From Shewanella oneidensis MR-1 (GTDB lineage Bacteria > Pseudomonadota > Gammaproteobacteria > Enterobacterales > Shewanellaceae), in contig NC_004347.2 of NCBI RefSeq assembly GCF_000146165.2, positions 4,449,029-4,513,028 on the forward strand: a stretch of DNA of 64,000 bases, given 5' to 3'. Below are positions 26,697-34,600 of the stretch, piece by piece. The position numbers were made by a program, and so were the translations under genes. Position 1 is the first letter of the stretch, and every line of letters begins with the position of its first letter. Under the pieces are notes generated by a model, which saw only the letters and a program-made list of their open reading frames with translations, did not search any database and had not been told where the DNA came from.

Positions 26697-27422
26697 ATGA
26701 GTATTCAACCCCATATTCTCGTCGCGCCCCACCAAGTCAGTGAAAAAGCCGTCGTCTGCGGCGAGCCTAATCGAGTCAACCGCATCGTGGCGCATCTAAC
26801 TGATGTCGAATCCTTGGCGGATAACCGCGAGTTTCGACTGATGCGGGGCCGTTATGGCGACACTATCGTCACCGTTTGCAGCACAGGTATTGGCGCGCCC
26901 TCGGCGATCATTGCCCTTGAGGAACTGTATCAATGCGGTGTAAAACAACTTATCCGCATCGGCTCTGCTGGTGCGCTACAACCGCAAATAGCCATAGGCG
27001 ATGTGATTATTGCCGAAGCCGCCGTACGTGATGATGGCGGCTCTGCCAGCTATGTAAAGCCCGGTTTTCCGGCCTATGCCAATCATCGTTTGGTCGGCAA
27101 ACTGCAAGCATACTGCGCGCAGCATCATATATGTGCCCATAGCGGCGTAGTGCGCTCCCACGACAGTTTTTATACCGATCAAGAACAGGACCTCTGCCAC
27201 TATTGGCATCGTCAAGGCGTGCTCGGGGCAGATATGGAAACCGCTGCGTTATTCACCGTCGGCCGACTGCGCCAACTTGAAGTGGCGGCAATACTCACCA
27301 ACGTAGTGCTGTTTGATCAGGATGTTAAAGCAGGAGTTAATGACTATGTAGCATCGTCCAAGGCAAGCGCCCAAGGTGAGCAACATGCCATTTTAGCCGC
27401 GCTCAACGCGCTGTGTGATTAA
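26697..27422 (+). CDS. Nucleoside phosphorylase, uridine phosphorylase-like
   Basis: A 241-residue member of the PNP/UDP phosphorylase family, which splits nucleosides with phosphate into base and (deoxy)ribose-1-phosphate. Motifs are CGEPNRVNRI (phosphate loop), STGIGAPSAIIALEEL, IRIGSAGALQPQI and GADMETAALFTVGRL, with the ribose-binding Met-Glu. Closest in look to uridine phosphorylase, but specificity cannot be fixed from sequence. It lies 70 bp after nupC and is probably in the same operon. Confidence 0.88.
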   Translation: MSIQPHILVAPHQVSEKAVVCGEPNRVNRIVAHLTDVESLADNREFRLMRGRYGDTIVTVCSTGIGAPSAIIALEELYQCGVKQLIRIGSAGALQPQIAIGDVIIAEAAVRDDGGSASYVKPGFPAYANHRLVGKLQAYCAQHHICAHSGVVRSHDSFYTDQEQDLCHYWHRQGVLGADMETAALFTVGRLRQLEVAAILTNVVLFDQDVKAGVNDYVASSKASAQGEQHAILAALNALCD

Positions 27423-27735
27423 AGCCTGTTGAGGCTAAAGCGGCGCGCATTGCCGCTAAACGCAGCACCCAGATAACCACCAAATCATCCTCTTAATGGC
27501 GCAGTCAATGCGCCATCATCCCATTCAACCCACACTTACATTCACACTTACACCAATCTGTCCAACAAACGTTTGCAGCGCCACAACAGCGGCGACGCAC
27601 ATTACGCGCTATCATCCACCGCTACAACCATAATGCCCGCATGCACGGACTTACTGATTTTATGATCGAATAAGTATCAATTCTGCGGTGAAATGCGTAC
27701 CTTAATTGCATTAGTAATCCGCAACTATCATCAAC
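27423..27735. other. Intergenic region with two hairpins
   Basis: No gene seen. Two short perfect stems are present: AGCGGC/GCCGCT (27439-27457) and ATGGCGCA/TGCGCCAT (27496-27516). Neither has a T run. The Crp/Fnr gene promoter must lie in the right half. Confidence 0.5.
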
Positions 27736-28410
27736 ATGCAGTTACATCCTGAACTCTCTAGCCGCTTTGGCGACACCTTAAGCGAGCAGCGCGAACTCTT
27801 TAAGCAAGCCTTATTTCAGTGCCAAACGGCCAGCCGCCAATTTGCCCCCGGAGATATCATGTTGCAACAGGGGCAAAATGTGCGTGAGCTCTACGTGGTA
27901 TCAGTAGGGAAAGTCGCCATGTATACCAGCGCCAATAATGGTCGGCGCTTTCAACTAGGCGAGCTAAATTGTGACCAACATATTTTTGGCGAAATTGAGT
28001 TTTTTACTAAACTGCCCTGCCAATGGACTGTGATGGCCGAAGAGCAAATAGAAGCCGAGGTAATTTGTGCCGCCAAACTGCAACAATGCATCATCACGCA
28101 ACCGCAATTAGCACTCTTTTTTGCCTCCGCGCTGGCATGGGATTATCAAGACTCAATGGCAATCTACACCAACCGCTTATTGCACCCCATCGCCGTCAAT
28201 ATCGCCCTCGATTTGCTACAACGCAGCCAAAACAATCTCGCCCTCGGAGCCTTTAACAAGGTCGAGCAAGAAGCCGAACGCTTCGGCACCAGCAGTCGCG
28301 TCTACCGCCGCGCACTCAACTCCCTGATTGAACTCGGCCTTGTCGAAAAACGCGATCAGCAGCTGCATATTATCGACCCCAAAGCGCTCACTGCTTTTAT
28401 TGCTGAGTAG
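27736..28410 (+). CDS. Crp/Fnr-family transcriptional regulator
   Basis: A 224-residue regulator with an N-terminal cyclic-nucleotide-binding beta roll (FAPGDIMLQQGQNVRELYVVSVGKVAMYT..., FGEIEFFTKLP) and a C-terminal winged helix (EAERFGTSSRVYRRALNSLIELGLVEKR). No FNR-type N-terminal Cys cluster is present, so it is not an Fe-S oxygen sensor of that class. The CRP cAMP contacts (GELxxxxxxxRxAS) are not preserved. The layout and the neighbouring nucleoside genes resemble E. coli yeiL, an Fnr-like regulator near nupX/rihB. Control of the nupC unit is a reasonable guess. Confidence 0.85.
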   Translation: MQLHPELSSRFGDTLSEQRELFKQALFQCQTASRQFAPGDIMLQQGQNVRELYVVSVGKVAMYTSANNGRRFQLGELNCDQHIFGEIEFFTKLPCQWTVMAEEQIEAEVICAAKLQQCIITQPQLALFFASALAWDYQDSMAIYTNRLLHPIAVNIALDLLQRSQNNLALGAFNKVEQEAERFGTSSRVYRRALNSLIELGLVEKRDQQLHIIDPKALTAFIAE

Positions 28411-28595
28411 TTAAACTGAATGCGCTATCAAGCAACACAGTTACTGCTAAAGGCGATAAATCCAAACCTATATAGGCAGAGTTAATATCCGAACTGATGG
28501 ATCTAAAAAGGGTTAGGTGTTGATAATGTTGACTCAAATTTACCTAGCGTTATTCACTGATACAGATTTTGTAGCAATGTGCGGAATAAAATTAT

Positions 28596-29228
28596 ATGAA
28601 AAACTATTTTGAGACCCCGTTTAAAGGGAAGCCTCTCAGCGAACAGGTCAAGAATCCCAATATTAAGGTTGGCCGTTATAGTTACTATTCAGGCTATTAT
28701 CACGGCCACTCATTTGATGATTGTGCTCGCTATCTTTTGCCAGATCGTGATGACGTTGATAAATTGATTATTGGTAGTTTTTGCTCGATAGGCTCTGGTG
28801 CTTCTTTTATTATGGCTGGCAATCAAGGACATAGGCATGATTGGGTGACATCATTCCCTTTTTTCTACATGAATGAGGAGCCTGCATTTTCAGAAGCTGT
28901 TGATACATTTCAAACCACTGGCGATACCGTGATTGGAAATGATGTGTGGATTGGTTCAGAAGCGATGATTTTGCCTGGCGTCAAGGTTGGCCACGGCGCG
29001 GTGATAGGGAGTCGCGCCTTGGTGACAAAAGATGTAGAGCCTTACACTATTGTTGGCGGAAATCCAGCAAAACCAATAAAGAAGCGGTTTTCAGAACAGG
29101 AAATTTCAATGTTGTTGGAAATGGCGTGGTGGGACTGGCCATTAGAGCAAATTGAACAAGCTATGCCTCTTTTGTGTTCATCTGATATAGCAGGCCTTTA
29201 CCGCATCTGGCAAAGTTCAAACGCTTAA
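28596..29228 (+). CDS. catB: CatB-type (xenobiotic) acetyltransferase
   Basis: A 210-residue trimeric left-handed beta-helix acetyltransferase of the CatB/Vat family, which can inactivate chloramphenicol using acetyl-CoA. Family blocks are [27 protein letters not shown], the catalytic His in GNQGHRHDW, and the hexapeptide repeats [30 protein letters not shown], ending with [12 protein letters not shown]. Length is normal. I saw no integron attC site after the stop, so it does not look like a cassette. Whether it gives resistance depends on expression. Confidence 0.93.
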   Translation: MKNYFETPFKGKPLSEQVKNPNIKVGRYSYYSGYYHGHSFDDCARYLLPDRDDVDKLIIGSFCSIGSGASFIMAGNQGHRHDWVTSFPFFYMNEEPAFSEAVDTFQTTGDTVIGNDVWIGSEAMILPGVKVGHGAVIGSRALVTKDVEPYTIVGGNPAKPIKKRFSEQEISMLLEMAWWDWPLEQIEQAMPLLCSSDIAGLYRIWQSSNA

Positions 29229-29354
29229 AACCGCTGCCATCTAAAAAGAGAAAGATTAGGGAAAGGCAGGAAAAATGCATGGGCATCCACCTCTAAGCAC
29301 TTGATAATAAACCTCCGACTATGCTTTGGCTAAGCATTAAACAAGGAGGTTTGC

Positions 29355-29465
29355 ATACTGTTCGGGTAAAAATTATGACCATCGCCGCGTATGGATTGAG
29401 TCACTACTGTTTGAACTTGAAACGGTTTTAGCTATTGACCTGGTGGCCTTTGCACTTGTGCTAAT
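29355..29465 (+). pseudogene. Relic of REP-associated tyrosine transposase
   Basis: A short run reading CSGKNYDHRRVWIESLLFEL and then AIDLVAFALVLMKN resembles the segment before the HxH motif of Y1 (IS200-like, REP-associated) transposases, where xNxxHRRQWI and FAIDICAYAVMSNH-type sequence occurs. The expected HYH motif is missing and the rest is absent. The remainder of 29229-29712 shows no gene. Confidence 0.45.
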
Positions 29466-29712
29466 GAAGAACAGTAACCCATCCTCTGCATCTAGTGCAG
29501 TGGCTTTACTTGCCACATAGGAATACACCATTCTTAAAGGAATTAGCTCCATTTTTTGACTCAAATGCAGCCCGGCGACTTTTGATGCCCCTCATTCAAG
29601 CCATTTTAGCCTGAGTAGGTTGTAGGCAAATTGAAAGTGCATTATGTTTTTGATTTAAAATGGGTAGCTAGGTTTTTTAGAAAATAATTAGTTAGGAAAT
29701 GGAGTGTCGTTC

Positions 29713-29945
29713 ATGCATTTTTTTTGGACCGTTTGTGTTTTAAGCCTTTTCCCTATTACGGTCTGGTATTTTATTTCCTTTAAAAGAATGTCGTCACTAT
29801 TGGAAAGCAAGTATCCAGAAAAGTGGGAAGTGTTAGGTAAAGTTGGCTTTATTAACAACAATAGTCTTAGCAATTCAAATAAAGTAATTAGGTTCTTATT
29901 AAAAGAGGAATATCGAGAACTTAACGATGGAGATTTAAATAAAAC
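29713..29945 (+). pseudogene. Small membrane protein gene, 5' part, split by IS3 copy 3
   Basis: Start ATG 29713, with GGAG 8 bp upstream. The N-terminal part has a membrane segment (MHFFWTVCVLSLFPITVWYFISF) and a soluble stretch (KYPEKWEVLGKVGF...RFLLKEEYRELNDG). The frame is interrupted by the IS at 29946 and resumes at 31181-31274, giving a hydrophobic C-terminus (VLLIIGTTLAVLAFIMPILIGKYG). The layout of two terminal membrane segments around a soluble middle, and about 105 residues in total, recalls UspB, but I am not sure of the family. Confidence 0.7.
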
Positions 29946-29953
29946 TGTACTGG

Positions 29954-30763
29954 TCAACCCAAACTGGACACTTTTACTTGAGAATTCTCAAACTCTACAG
30001 GTGACAGATCGTTATTAGCAGAATGAAGTCGCTCCAAGTTGTAATATTTGATGTAAGCCGTCACATCTTGCTTCATAAACTCCCTTGTTGGTTGAGCAAC
30101 TTTAAAAATCCAATCGTGTTTCAAGCTACCAAAGAATCGCTCAACAACGGCATTATCCCAACACGCACCCACATCACCCATGCTGGCTCGGATACCATAG
30201 CTCGATAGCAGCCTACCGAATTGTTTACTGGTATATTGCGAGCCTCGGTCACTGTGAAATACCAGCCCTCGCGCTGGTTGTCGCAGGTTGTAGGCTTTTA
30301 TTAATGCCTTGGATATCAAATCTGTGGTCATGCGTTTGTCTATGCGCCATCCCACAATCCGGCGTGAATATAAATCCATCACCACAGCTAAGTACATCCA
30401 GCCTTCACCCGTCTTTAAATAGGTCACGTCACCCGCCCAGACCTGATTAGCCGATACTGGATTAAAGTTCATGTTTAACAGGTTATCAGCCACTGCATCT
30501 GAGTGTTTTCGCTGTGTCGTCACCTTGTAAGCACATCGCTGGGTTGCTTTGAGTCGAAGGCGGTGCATAATTTTACGAACGAGATAGCGACCAACCTGGT
30601 AGCCTTCCTTGCGCAATTTCTTCACCATTTCACGATTCCCTAAGCTGCCTCGACTTTGCTTAAATAGCTGTCGAACAAGGCGATAAAGCTTCAGTGTTTC
30701 AACGCTTATCACGTTTGCAGGGCGTTTATGCCAATCGTAATAGCCTGACTTACTGACACTCAT
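29954..30763 (-). CDS. IS3-family transposase OrfB (copy 3)
   Basis: The same 269-residue DDE transposase as in copies 1 and 2, with no disabling change. Confidence 0.93.
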   Translation of the reverse strand: MSVSKSGYYDWHKRPANVISVETLKLYRLVRQLFKQSRGSLGNREMVKKLRKEGYQVGRYLVRKIMHRLRLKATQRCAYKVTTQRKHSDAVADNLLNMNFNPVSANQVWAGDVTYLKTGEGWMYLAVVMDLYSRRIVGWRIDKRMTTDLISKALIKAYNLRQPARGLVFHSDRGSQYTSKQFGRLLSSYGIRASMGDVGACWDNAVVERFFGSLKHDWIFKVAQPTREFMKQDVTAYIKYYNLERLHSANNDLSPVEFENSQVKVSSLG

Positions 30764-30822
30764 TACTCGACATAACAGTGTTATGGGAAACAGGTGAGAT
30801 TGCAGTTTGATGAAACGAAATC

Positions 30823-31113
30823 TTACTTCATTTCTCTCGCAAAGAAGGCGCTTGCCTTTTTTAGAATTTCTTTTTCCATGCGTAATTCTTTGTTTTCTCT
30901 ACGCAATCGCTTCAACTCATCACGCTCAGACTCTTCTAAGGTGATGCCTTGTTGCAGGGCTTCGTGTTTTTCCTTCCAGTTGTAAAGCAGGCTCGTGCTA
31001 ACTCCAAGAGACTTTGCCGCATCGGCAACGCTATAACCTTGCTCCAGCACCATCAAGACGGCTTCATCTTTAAATGCCTGCGGATAACTCTTATGTGATT
31101 TTTTCAGACTCAT
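30823..31113 (-). CDS. IS3-family OrfA (copy 3)
   Basis: The same 96-residue HTH protein as in copies 1 and 2. Its A6G slippery site is at 30856-30862 on the minus strand. Confidence 0.93.
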   Translation of the reverse strand: MSLKKSHKSYPQAFKDEAVLMVLEQGYSVADAAKSLGVSTSLLYNWKEKHEALQQGITLEESERDELKRLRRENKELRMEKEILKKASAFFAREMK

Positions 31114-31180
31114 ATAGACCTCTTAATTTATTGACCATACTGTCTCAAAATTAAGTGTCCGATGGGATTAGACCAGAACA

Positions 31181-31274
31181 ACCCGCCTCCTTTTGTCGAG
31201 TACTGTTGATTATAGGTACTACATTAGCCGTATTGGCATTCATTATGCCAATCTTAATAGGTAAGTACGGCTAA
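31181..31274 (+). pseudogene. 3' part of the membrane protein gene split by IS3 copy 3
   Basis: Codons from 31182 read PASFCRVLLIIGTTLAVLAF and on to GKYG and TAA at 31272-31274. The frame joins that of the 5' part at 29713-29945 whether 0 or 3 bases are removed as target duplication. This supports one gene split by one insertion. Confidence 0.7.
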
Positions 31275-31323
31275 TTAATATAAGCCCCAAGTGGCTAGTT
31301 TTCACTGGTAGACTGACTAATTT

Positions 31324-31362
31324 TTTCGGAATGCTGGCCAATCTGTTTCGGAATGGTGGAAG
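31324..31362. repeat. Tandem TTTCGGAATG repeats
   Basis: Two imperfect units, TTTCGGAATGCTGGCCAA at 31324 and TTTCGGAATGGTGGAAG at 31346, lie 22 bp apart. Repeated motifs of this kind occur at ends of IS21-like elements, but no transposase is nearby. It could be a solo end or chance. The rest of 31275-31732 has no gene. Confidence 0.3.
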
Positions 31363-31732
31363 CACCGGGACGGAACGTACAAAATTTGAACGCCACCTTT
31401 TGACCAGCTTTCCGATTATGTTTGACTCGAAGAGTCAATACAATCTAGCCAACGTTCCGTTAATGATTGGCCAAGCTAGTTAGCATCTTATGCTTACTTG
31501 TGTGATTTTTGACTAGGTGGTGATTAACGATGTCAATCAGTTCATCACAAATTTTAATCCGAAACACTAATTCGAGTTAAAGGTCTAACTCTGCAATATC
31601 CACAAATAAAGTAGTGAATCACTCGACACCAGACTCATCCAACGCCAGCTTGATAAGCCTTTCATACGACTTTTTAACGAACTCCATTTATGCGACTTTT
31701 TTAACAGACTCTATTTATGTGACTGTTGCTGC

Positions 31733-31759
31733 AAATCTTGACTATTTTAGTCAAGATTT
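31733..31759. promoter_or_regulatory. Perfect 27-bp palindrome upstream of ytfE
   Basis: Arms AAATCTTGACTA and TAGTCAAGATTT (12 bp each) surround TTT, ending 63 bp before the ytfE start. A dimeric repressor or activator operator is likely. The TTGAC/GTCAA half-sites recall FNR/DNR boxes, but the 7-bp spacing is wrong for them. A second imperfect inverted repeat (AAATAAT...ATTATTT with ATGCAT inside) at 31781-31804 could be a weak NsrR-type site. Confidence 0.6.
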
Positions 31760-31822
31760 ATTGCATCACTTTAAAGCTGCAAATAATATGCATGTAAATT
31801 ATTTGTGCTTTGGAGTGTTGCT

Positions 31823-32569
31823 ATGTCATCTGCCAGCCTTGCGTCAGCGTCTCAGCTTGAACAACCATCAACCCCTTTATCCCCGTGGCTTGAGCGTAAA
31901 GTGGGCGAGCTGGTCGCGGAGGATTTTCGCCGCGCCCATGTGTTTAGCCAATTTGGTATCGATTTCTGTTGTGGCGGTGGTAGAGCACTGATCAACGCCT
32001 GTGAGCGAGCGCAAGCCGACCCCTATAAAGTTGTCGCTGCATTAGAGTACATGACAAATTCAGGCGCCAAGGAAGATGAACTGAATCAACTGCCACTTGA
32101 ACAACTGATTGATTATATTGAGCGTACTCACCATCAATATGTCCGTGCTAAAGCACCGTTATTACTGGAATACTCCGAAAAAATGGTACGCGCCCATGGC
32201 GAGCATTATGCCGAAATTGTTCCCTTTGCGGGTTGGGTTCGAGCGTTGATAGAAGACTTAATGCCGCATTTGATGAAGGAAGAAAACATTCTCTTCCCCG
32301 CAATTCGCGCCATGAGCCAAGGTGAGCAAGTGCAAGGCTGCTTTGGTCATATCGGCAATCCTATCAATGCGATGCAACACGAGCATGAAGACGCTGGGCT
32401 GATTTTACAAAAGCTACATGAGTTAACCAACGGCTTTACGCCTCCAGAATATGCCTGTACCACTTGGCGGGTTTGTTATGCCACGCTCGCAGAATTTGAG
32501 GCGGATCTACACAGGCACATTCACTTAGAGAACAACATTCTCTTCCCCAAGGCGCTGCAACTCACCTAA
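31823..32569 (+). CDS. ytfE: Iron-sulfur cluster repair di-iron protein YtfE/ScdA
   Basis: A hemerythrin-like di-iron protein (also called RIC, DnrN or ScdA) that restores Fe-S clusters damaged by nitric oxide or oxidants. It has 248 residues from ATG 31823, with GGAG upstream. The N-terminal ScdA_N domain has the CCGGG motif (FGIDFCCGGGRAL). The hemerythrin bundle follows, with ligands in THHQYV, PHLMKEENILFP, QHEHEDAG and HRHIHLENNILFP. The start is placed after the shorter upstream extension because of the Shine-Dalgarno. It probably forms its own unit, with a palindrome in front and a hairpin behind. Confidence 0.94.
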   Translation: MSSASLASASQLEQPSTPLSPWLERKVGELVAEDFRRAHVFSQFGIDFCCGGGRALINACERAQADPYKVVAALEYMTNSGAKEDELNQLPLEQLIDYIERTHHQYVRAKAPLLLEYSEKMVRAHGEHYAEIVPFAGWVRALIEDLMPHLMKEENILFPAIRAMSQGEQVQGCFGHIGNPINAMQHEHEDAGLILQKLHELTNGFTPPEYACTTWRVCYATLAEFEADLHRHIHLENNILFPKALQLT

Positions 32570-32588
32570 TCAATAGGATTGATTAACC

Positions 32589-32618
32589 ACAAGGGCCGGC
32601 ACAACTGCTGGCCTTTGT
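32589..32618 (+). terminator. Terminator-like hairpin after ytfE
   Basis: The stem ACAAGGGCC pairs with GGCCTTTGT (8 of 9) around a 12-nt loop. The T run is short. Confidence 0.5.
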
Positions 32619-32667
32619 AATTGTGGCGTGTTACAAAAAGTGGTGTGCCTTGCCAGGATAAGCCGCC

Positions 32668-33171
32668 ATGACATACCCAACATTCGCACTCGATGATATT
32701 ACTTCCCTACACGAATCCGCCCAGGTGGAGTTTAAGCTTGCGCGGGGCCGTGATGGGCAAGGTCAATTACCGGAAGATATTTGGGCAACCTATAGTTCCT
32801 TCGCCAATACCTTAGGCGGAGAGATTATTCTTGGGGTACGCGAAGACCGCGGCCATTTCACCATTGAAGGCATCCCTAATCCGCAGCCTGTATTACAGGA
32901 ATTTTGGGAGATCATCGACAATCCTAGCCGGGTCAGCTGCAATATTTTGGCGATATCTGATGTGCAGCTTATTGAAATTATGAATAAAAAACTGATAAGG
33001 ATTCGGGTTCCGCTCGCGCCTGAGCATTTAAAACCTGTATTTATTGGCACCGATGTCTACACTGGCAGCTATTTTCGGGTTGGGGATGCCGATATGCATG
33101 CCAGCCGCAAGCAGGTGATGCAAATGCTACGCCGCGCCCATCACTGCAATAAGCTGTTCAAGGCGCGGTAG
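32668..33171 (+). CDS. AlbA_2 (Schlafen-type) domain protein
   Basis: A 167-residue protein covering almost exactly one AlbA_2 domain: HESAQVEFKLARG at the start, then AFANTLGGEIILGV-type sequence (SFANTLGGEIILGV), and VYTGSYFRVGDADMHAS near the end. In longer relatives this domain precedes a DNA-binding helicase-like region. Here the C-terminal region is missing, and the stop is not preceded by obvious frame damage, so it looks like a natural stand-alone form. Its role is unknown. It converges on hupE, with 5 bp between the stop codons. Confidence 0.75.
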   Translation: MTYPTFALDDITSLHESAQVEFKLARGRDGQGQLPEDIWATYSSFANTLGGEIILGVREDRGHFTIEGIPNPQPVLQEFWEIIDNPSRVSCNILAISDVQLIEIMNKKLIRIRVPLAPEHLKPVFIGTDVYTGSYFRVGDADMHASRKQVMQMLRRAHHCNKLFKAR

Positions 33172-33176
33172 TATTT

Positions 33177-33758
33177 CTAAAAACCCGCGAGTAAATAGCC
33201 ACCCATAGCGGCAATCGCCACGCCCGACAGCCGCATTAGACTGCGCTGTCCGGTTACACGCTGCATGCCAAGCCCCAGCATAACGCCACCTAAATGGATA
33301 ACCGCAGTACCGAATAAGAAACCAAAGGCATAAAGAACTGGGCTGGCGAGTTCAGGCATTTCCATACCATGGGCATGGCCGTGGAAAATCGCAAACACGC
33401 CAACAAACGCCATGGCAAACAGCAGAGGCAATTGACGATCACTCGCAATCGCAACACCGAGTAATAGTACCGATAAAGCAATACCCATTTCGACAAAGGG
33501 CACCGGAATGGCATAGAGCCCAAGTATGCCGCCAACCAACATAAAACACACAAACGCTAAGGGTACAGTCCAAATCGCCCGCCCACCAAGCTGCGTGCTC
33601 AGCATCCCCACACTTAACATGGCGAGTAGATGATCAAAGCCTAAAACGGGATGGTTAAAGCCTGCCATAAAACCACCACCGGAGTGGATTTCGTGTGCAG
33701 AGGCGGGGGCAATCAACAAACTCAATAGGATCAACAAACTTAAACGCACCATAGCCAT
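33177..33758 (-). CDS. HupE/UreJ-family metal transporter
   Basis: A 193-residue inner-membrane protein of the HupE/UreJ family, nickel (or cobalt) permeases found with hydrogenase and urease genes. A signal-like N-terminus (SLLILLSLLIAPASAHEIH) ends before the conserved block GFNHPVLGFDHLLAMLSVG, which carries the metal-binding His and Asp. A second motif, FAIFHGHAHGMEMP, is equally typical. No hydrogenase or urease genes are in the window. Confidence 0.9.
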   Translation of the reverse strand: MAMVRLSLLILLSLLIAPASAHEIHSGGGFMAGFNHPVLGFDHLLAMLSVGMLSTQLGGRAIWTVPLAFVCFMLVGGILGLYAIPVPFVEMGIALSVLLLGVAIASDRQLPLLFAMAFVGVFAIFHGHAHGMEMPELASPVLYAFGFLFGTAVIHLGGVMLGLGMQRVTGQRSLMRLSGVAIAAMGGYLLAGF

Positions 33759-33877
33759 TCCTTGTCAGTAATTGGTGTCATCAGGTTAAATAATTGCTAA
33801 TACTCTAGAGTAAAGCTAACCGCTAATCCTTGATCCTTATCACCTAAAATGGGCGCTAATTCGGTTAAGACACTTAT

Positions 33878-34600
33878 TCAAGGCAATAACATCTCTAGCA
33901 ATGAATCAAGTGTGGCTATTTCCATATGGGGCAAGAGTGCTGCAATAGGCAACGATGCCACGCGGCCAAAACTGGGATTTAACCAAACCGATTGACATCC
34001 CGCCAAGCGCGCGCCACGAACATCAGCATTCATACTGTCGCCAACATGCAACAACTGTTCTAAGCCGATATTTAGGCGTTCACAAGCCTCTGAAAACATA
34101 TCTTTTGCTGGCTTCATCCGCACACCGCTTCCCGGATGCAGCACAAATTCAAATACTTCACCTAAGCCAACCCGCTCGGCATCCACATTACCATTGGTGA
34201 TCCCAATCAGCCTAAAATGGGCCGACAAGCGCGAGAGTAGTGCCAAGACCTCGTCTGAAACGTGAAAATGGCTGCGATGAAAATAGAAACAGGCCAAACC
34301 TTCCTCTGCGCCGCGTTTCGCCTCCGACTCGCTGTAACCTAGGAGTGATAAACCATGGTGGAGTGTGGCGATTCTTGCCGCTGAAGTATCATGGGCTAGG
34401 GCCGGATTTTGCTGTAGCAGCTGTAATTTGAGTCGTCGCCACTGCTGCGGCTGCCAAGCTTGTGTCAACGGAAAAGCCTGATGCAAAAACTGCATTAACT
34501 CGGCTTCGGCATTGATAATGTGAGGTTCGTTATCGTATAAGGTGTCGTCGAGATCAAAACTAATCGCGCGAATATTCTGCGGTCTAAGATAACAACGCAT
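33878..34600 (-). CDS. HAD-superfamily hydrolase, YigB-like
   Basis: A 240-residue HAD phosphatase with the haloacid dehalogenase-type cap. Motif I is FDLDDTLYDNEP, motif II is in GITNGN, motif III is the Lys in RMKPAKDMF, and motif IV is HVGDSMNADVRGARLAG. E. coli YigB, a riboflavin-pathway phosphatase, lies next to xerC in the same order, which supports the assignment. Its start codon overlaps the xerC stop by one base. Confidence 0.88.
   Translation of the reverse strand: MRCYLRPQNIRAISFDLDDTLYDNEPHIINAEAELMQFLHQAFPLTQAWQPQQWRRLKLQLLQQNPALAHDTSAARIATLHHGLSLLGYSESEAKRGAEEGLACFYFHRSHFHVSDEVLALLSRLSAHFRLIGITNGNVDAERVGLGEVFEFVLHPGSGVRMKPAKDMFSEACERLNIGLEQLLHVGDSMNADVRGARLAGCQSVWLNPSFGRVASLPIAALLPHMEIATLDSLLEMLLP

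Larger units (their letters stand above)
29946..31180 (-). mobile_element. IS3-family element, copy 3
   Basis: A 1235-bp element with the same ends as copies 1 and 2, in the orientation of copy 1. The flanks are AAC on the left and ACC on the right, so no perfect target duplication is visible; a 3-bp duplication with one later change is possible. Both flanks belong to the same gene in the same frame, which argues against a rearrangement through the IS. Confidence 0.93.

Noticed and set aside
29229-29340. An integron attC site after catB
   Set aside because: No pair of core sites or long imperfect palindrome is seen after the stop codon.
29946-31180. IS3 copy 3 as the breakpoint of an inversion
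   Set aside because: Although a perfect target duplication is lacking, both flanks continue one gene in the same frame, so a simple insertion explains the data.
31614-31991. A 125-codon open frame overlapping the ytfE start
   Set aside because: It crosses the palindrome and the ytfE start in another frame, with repeated low-complexity codons; ytfE is the real gene.
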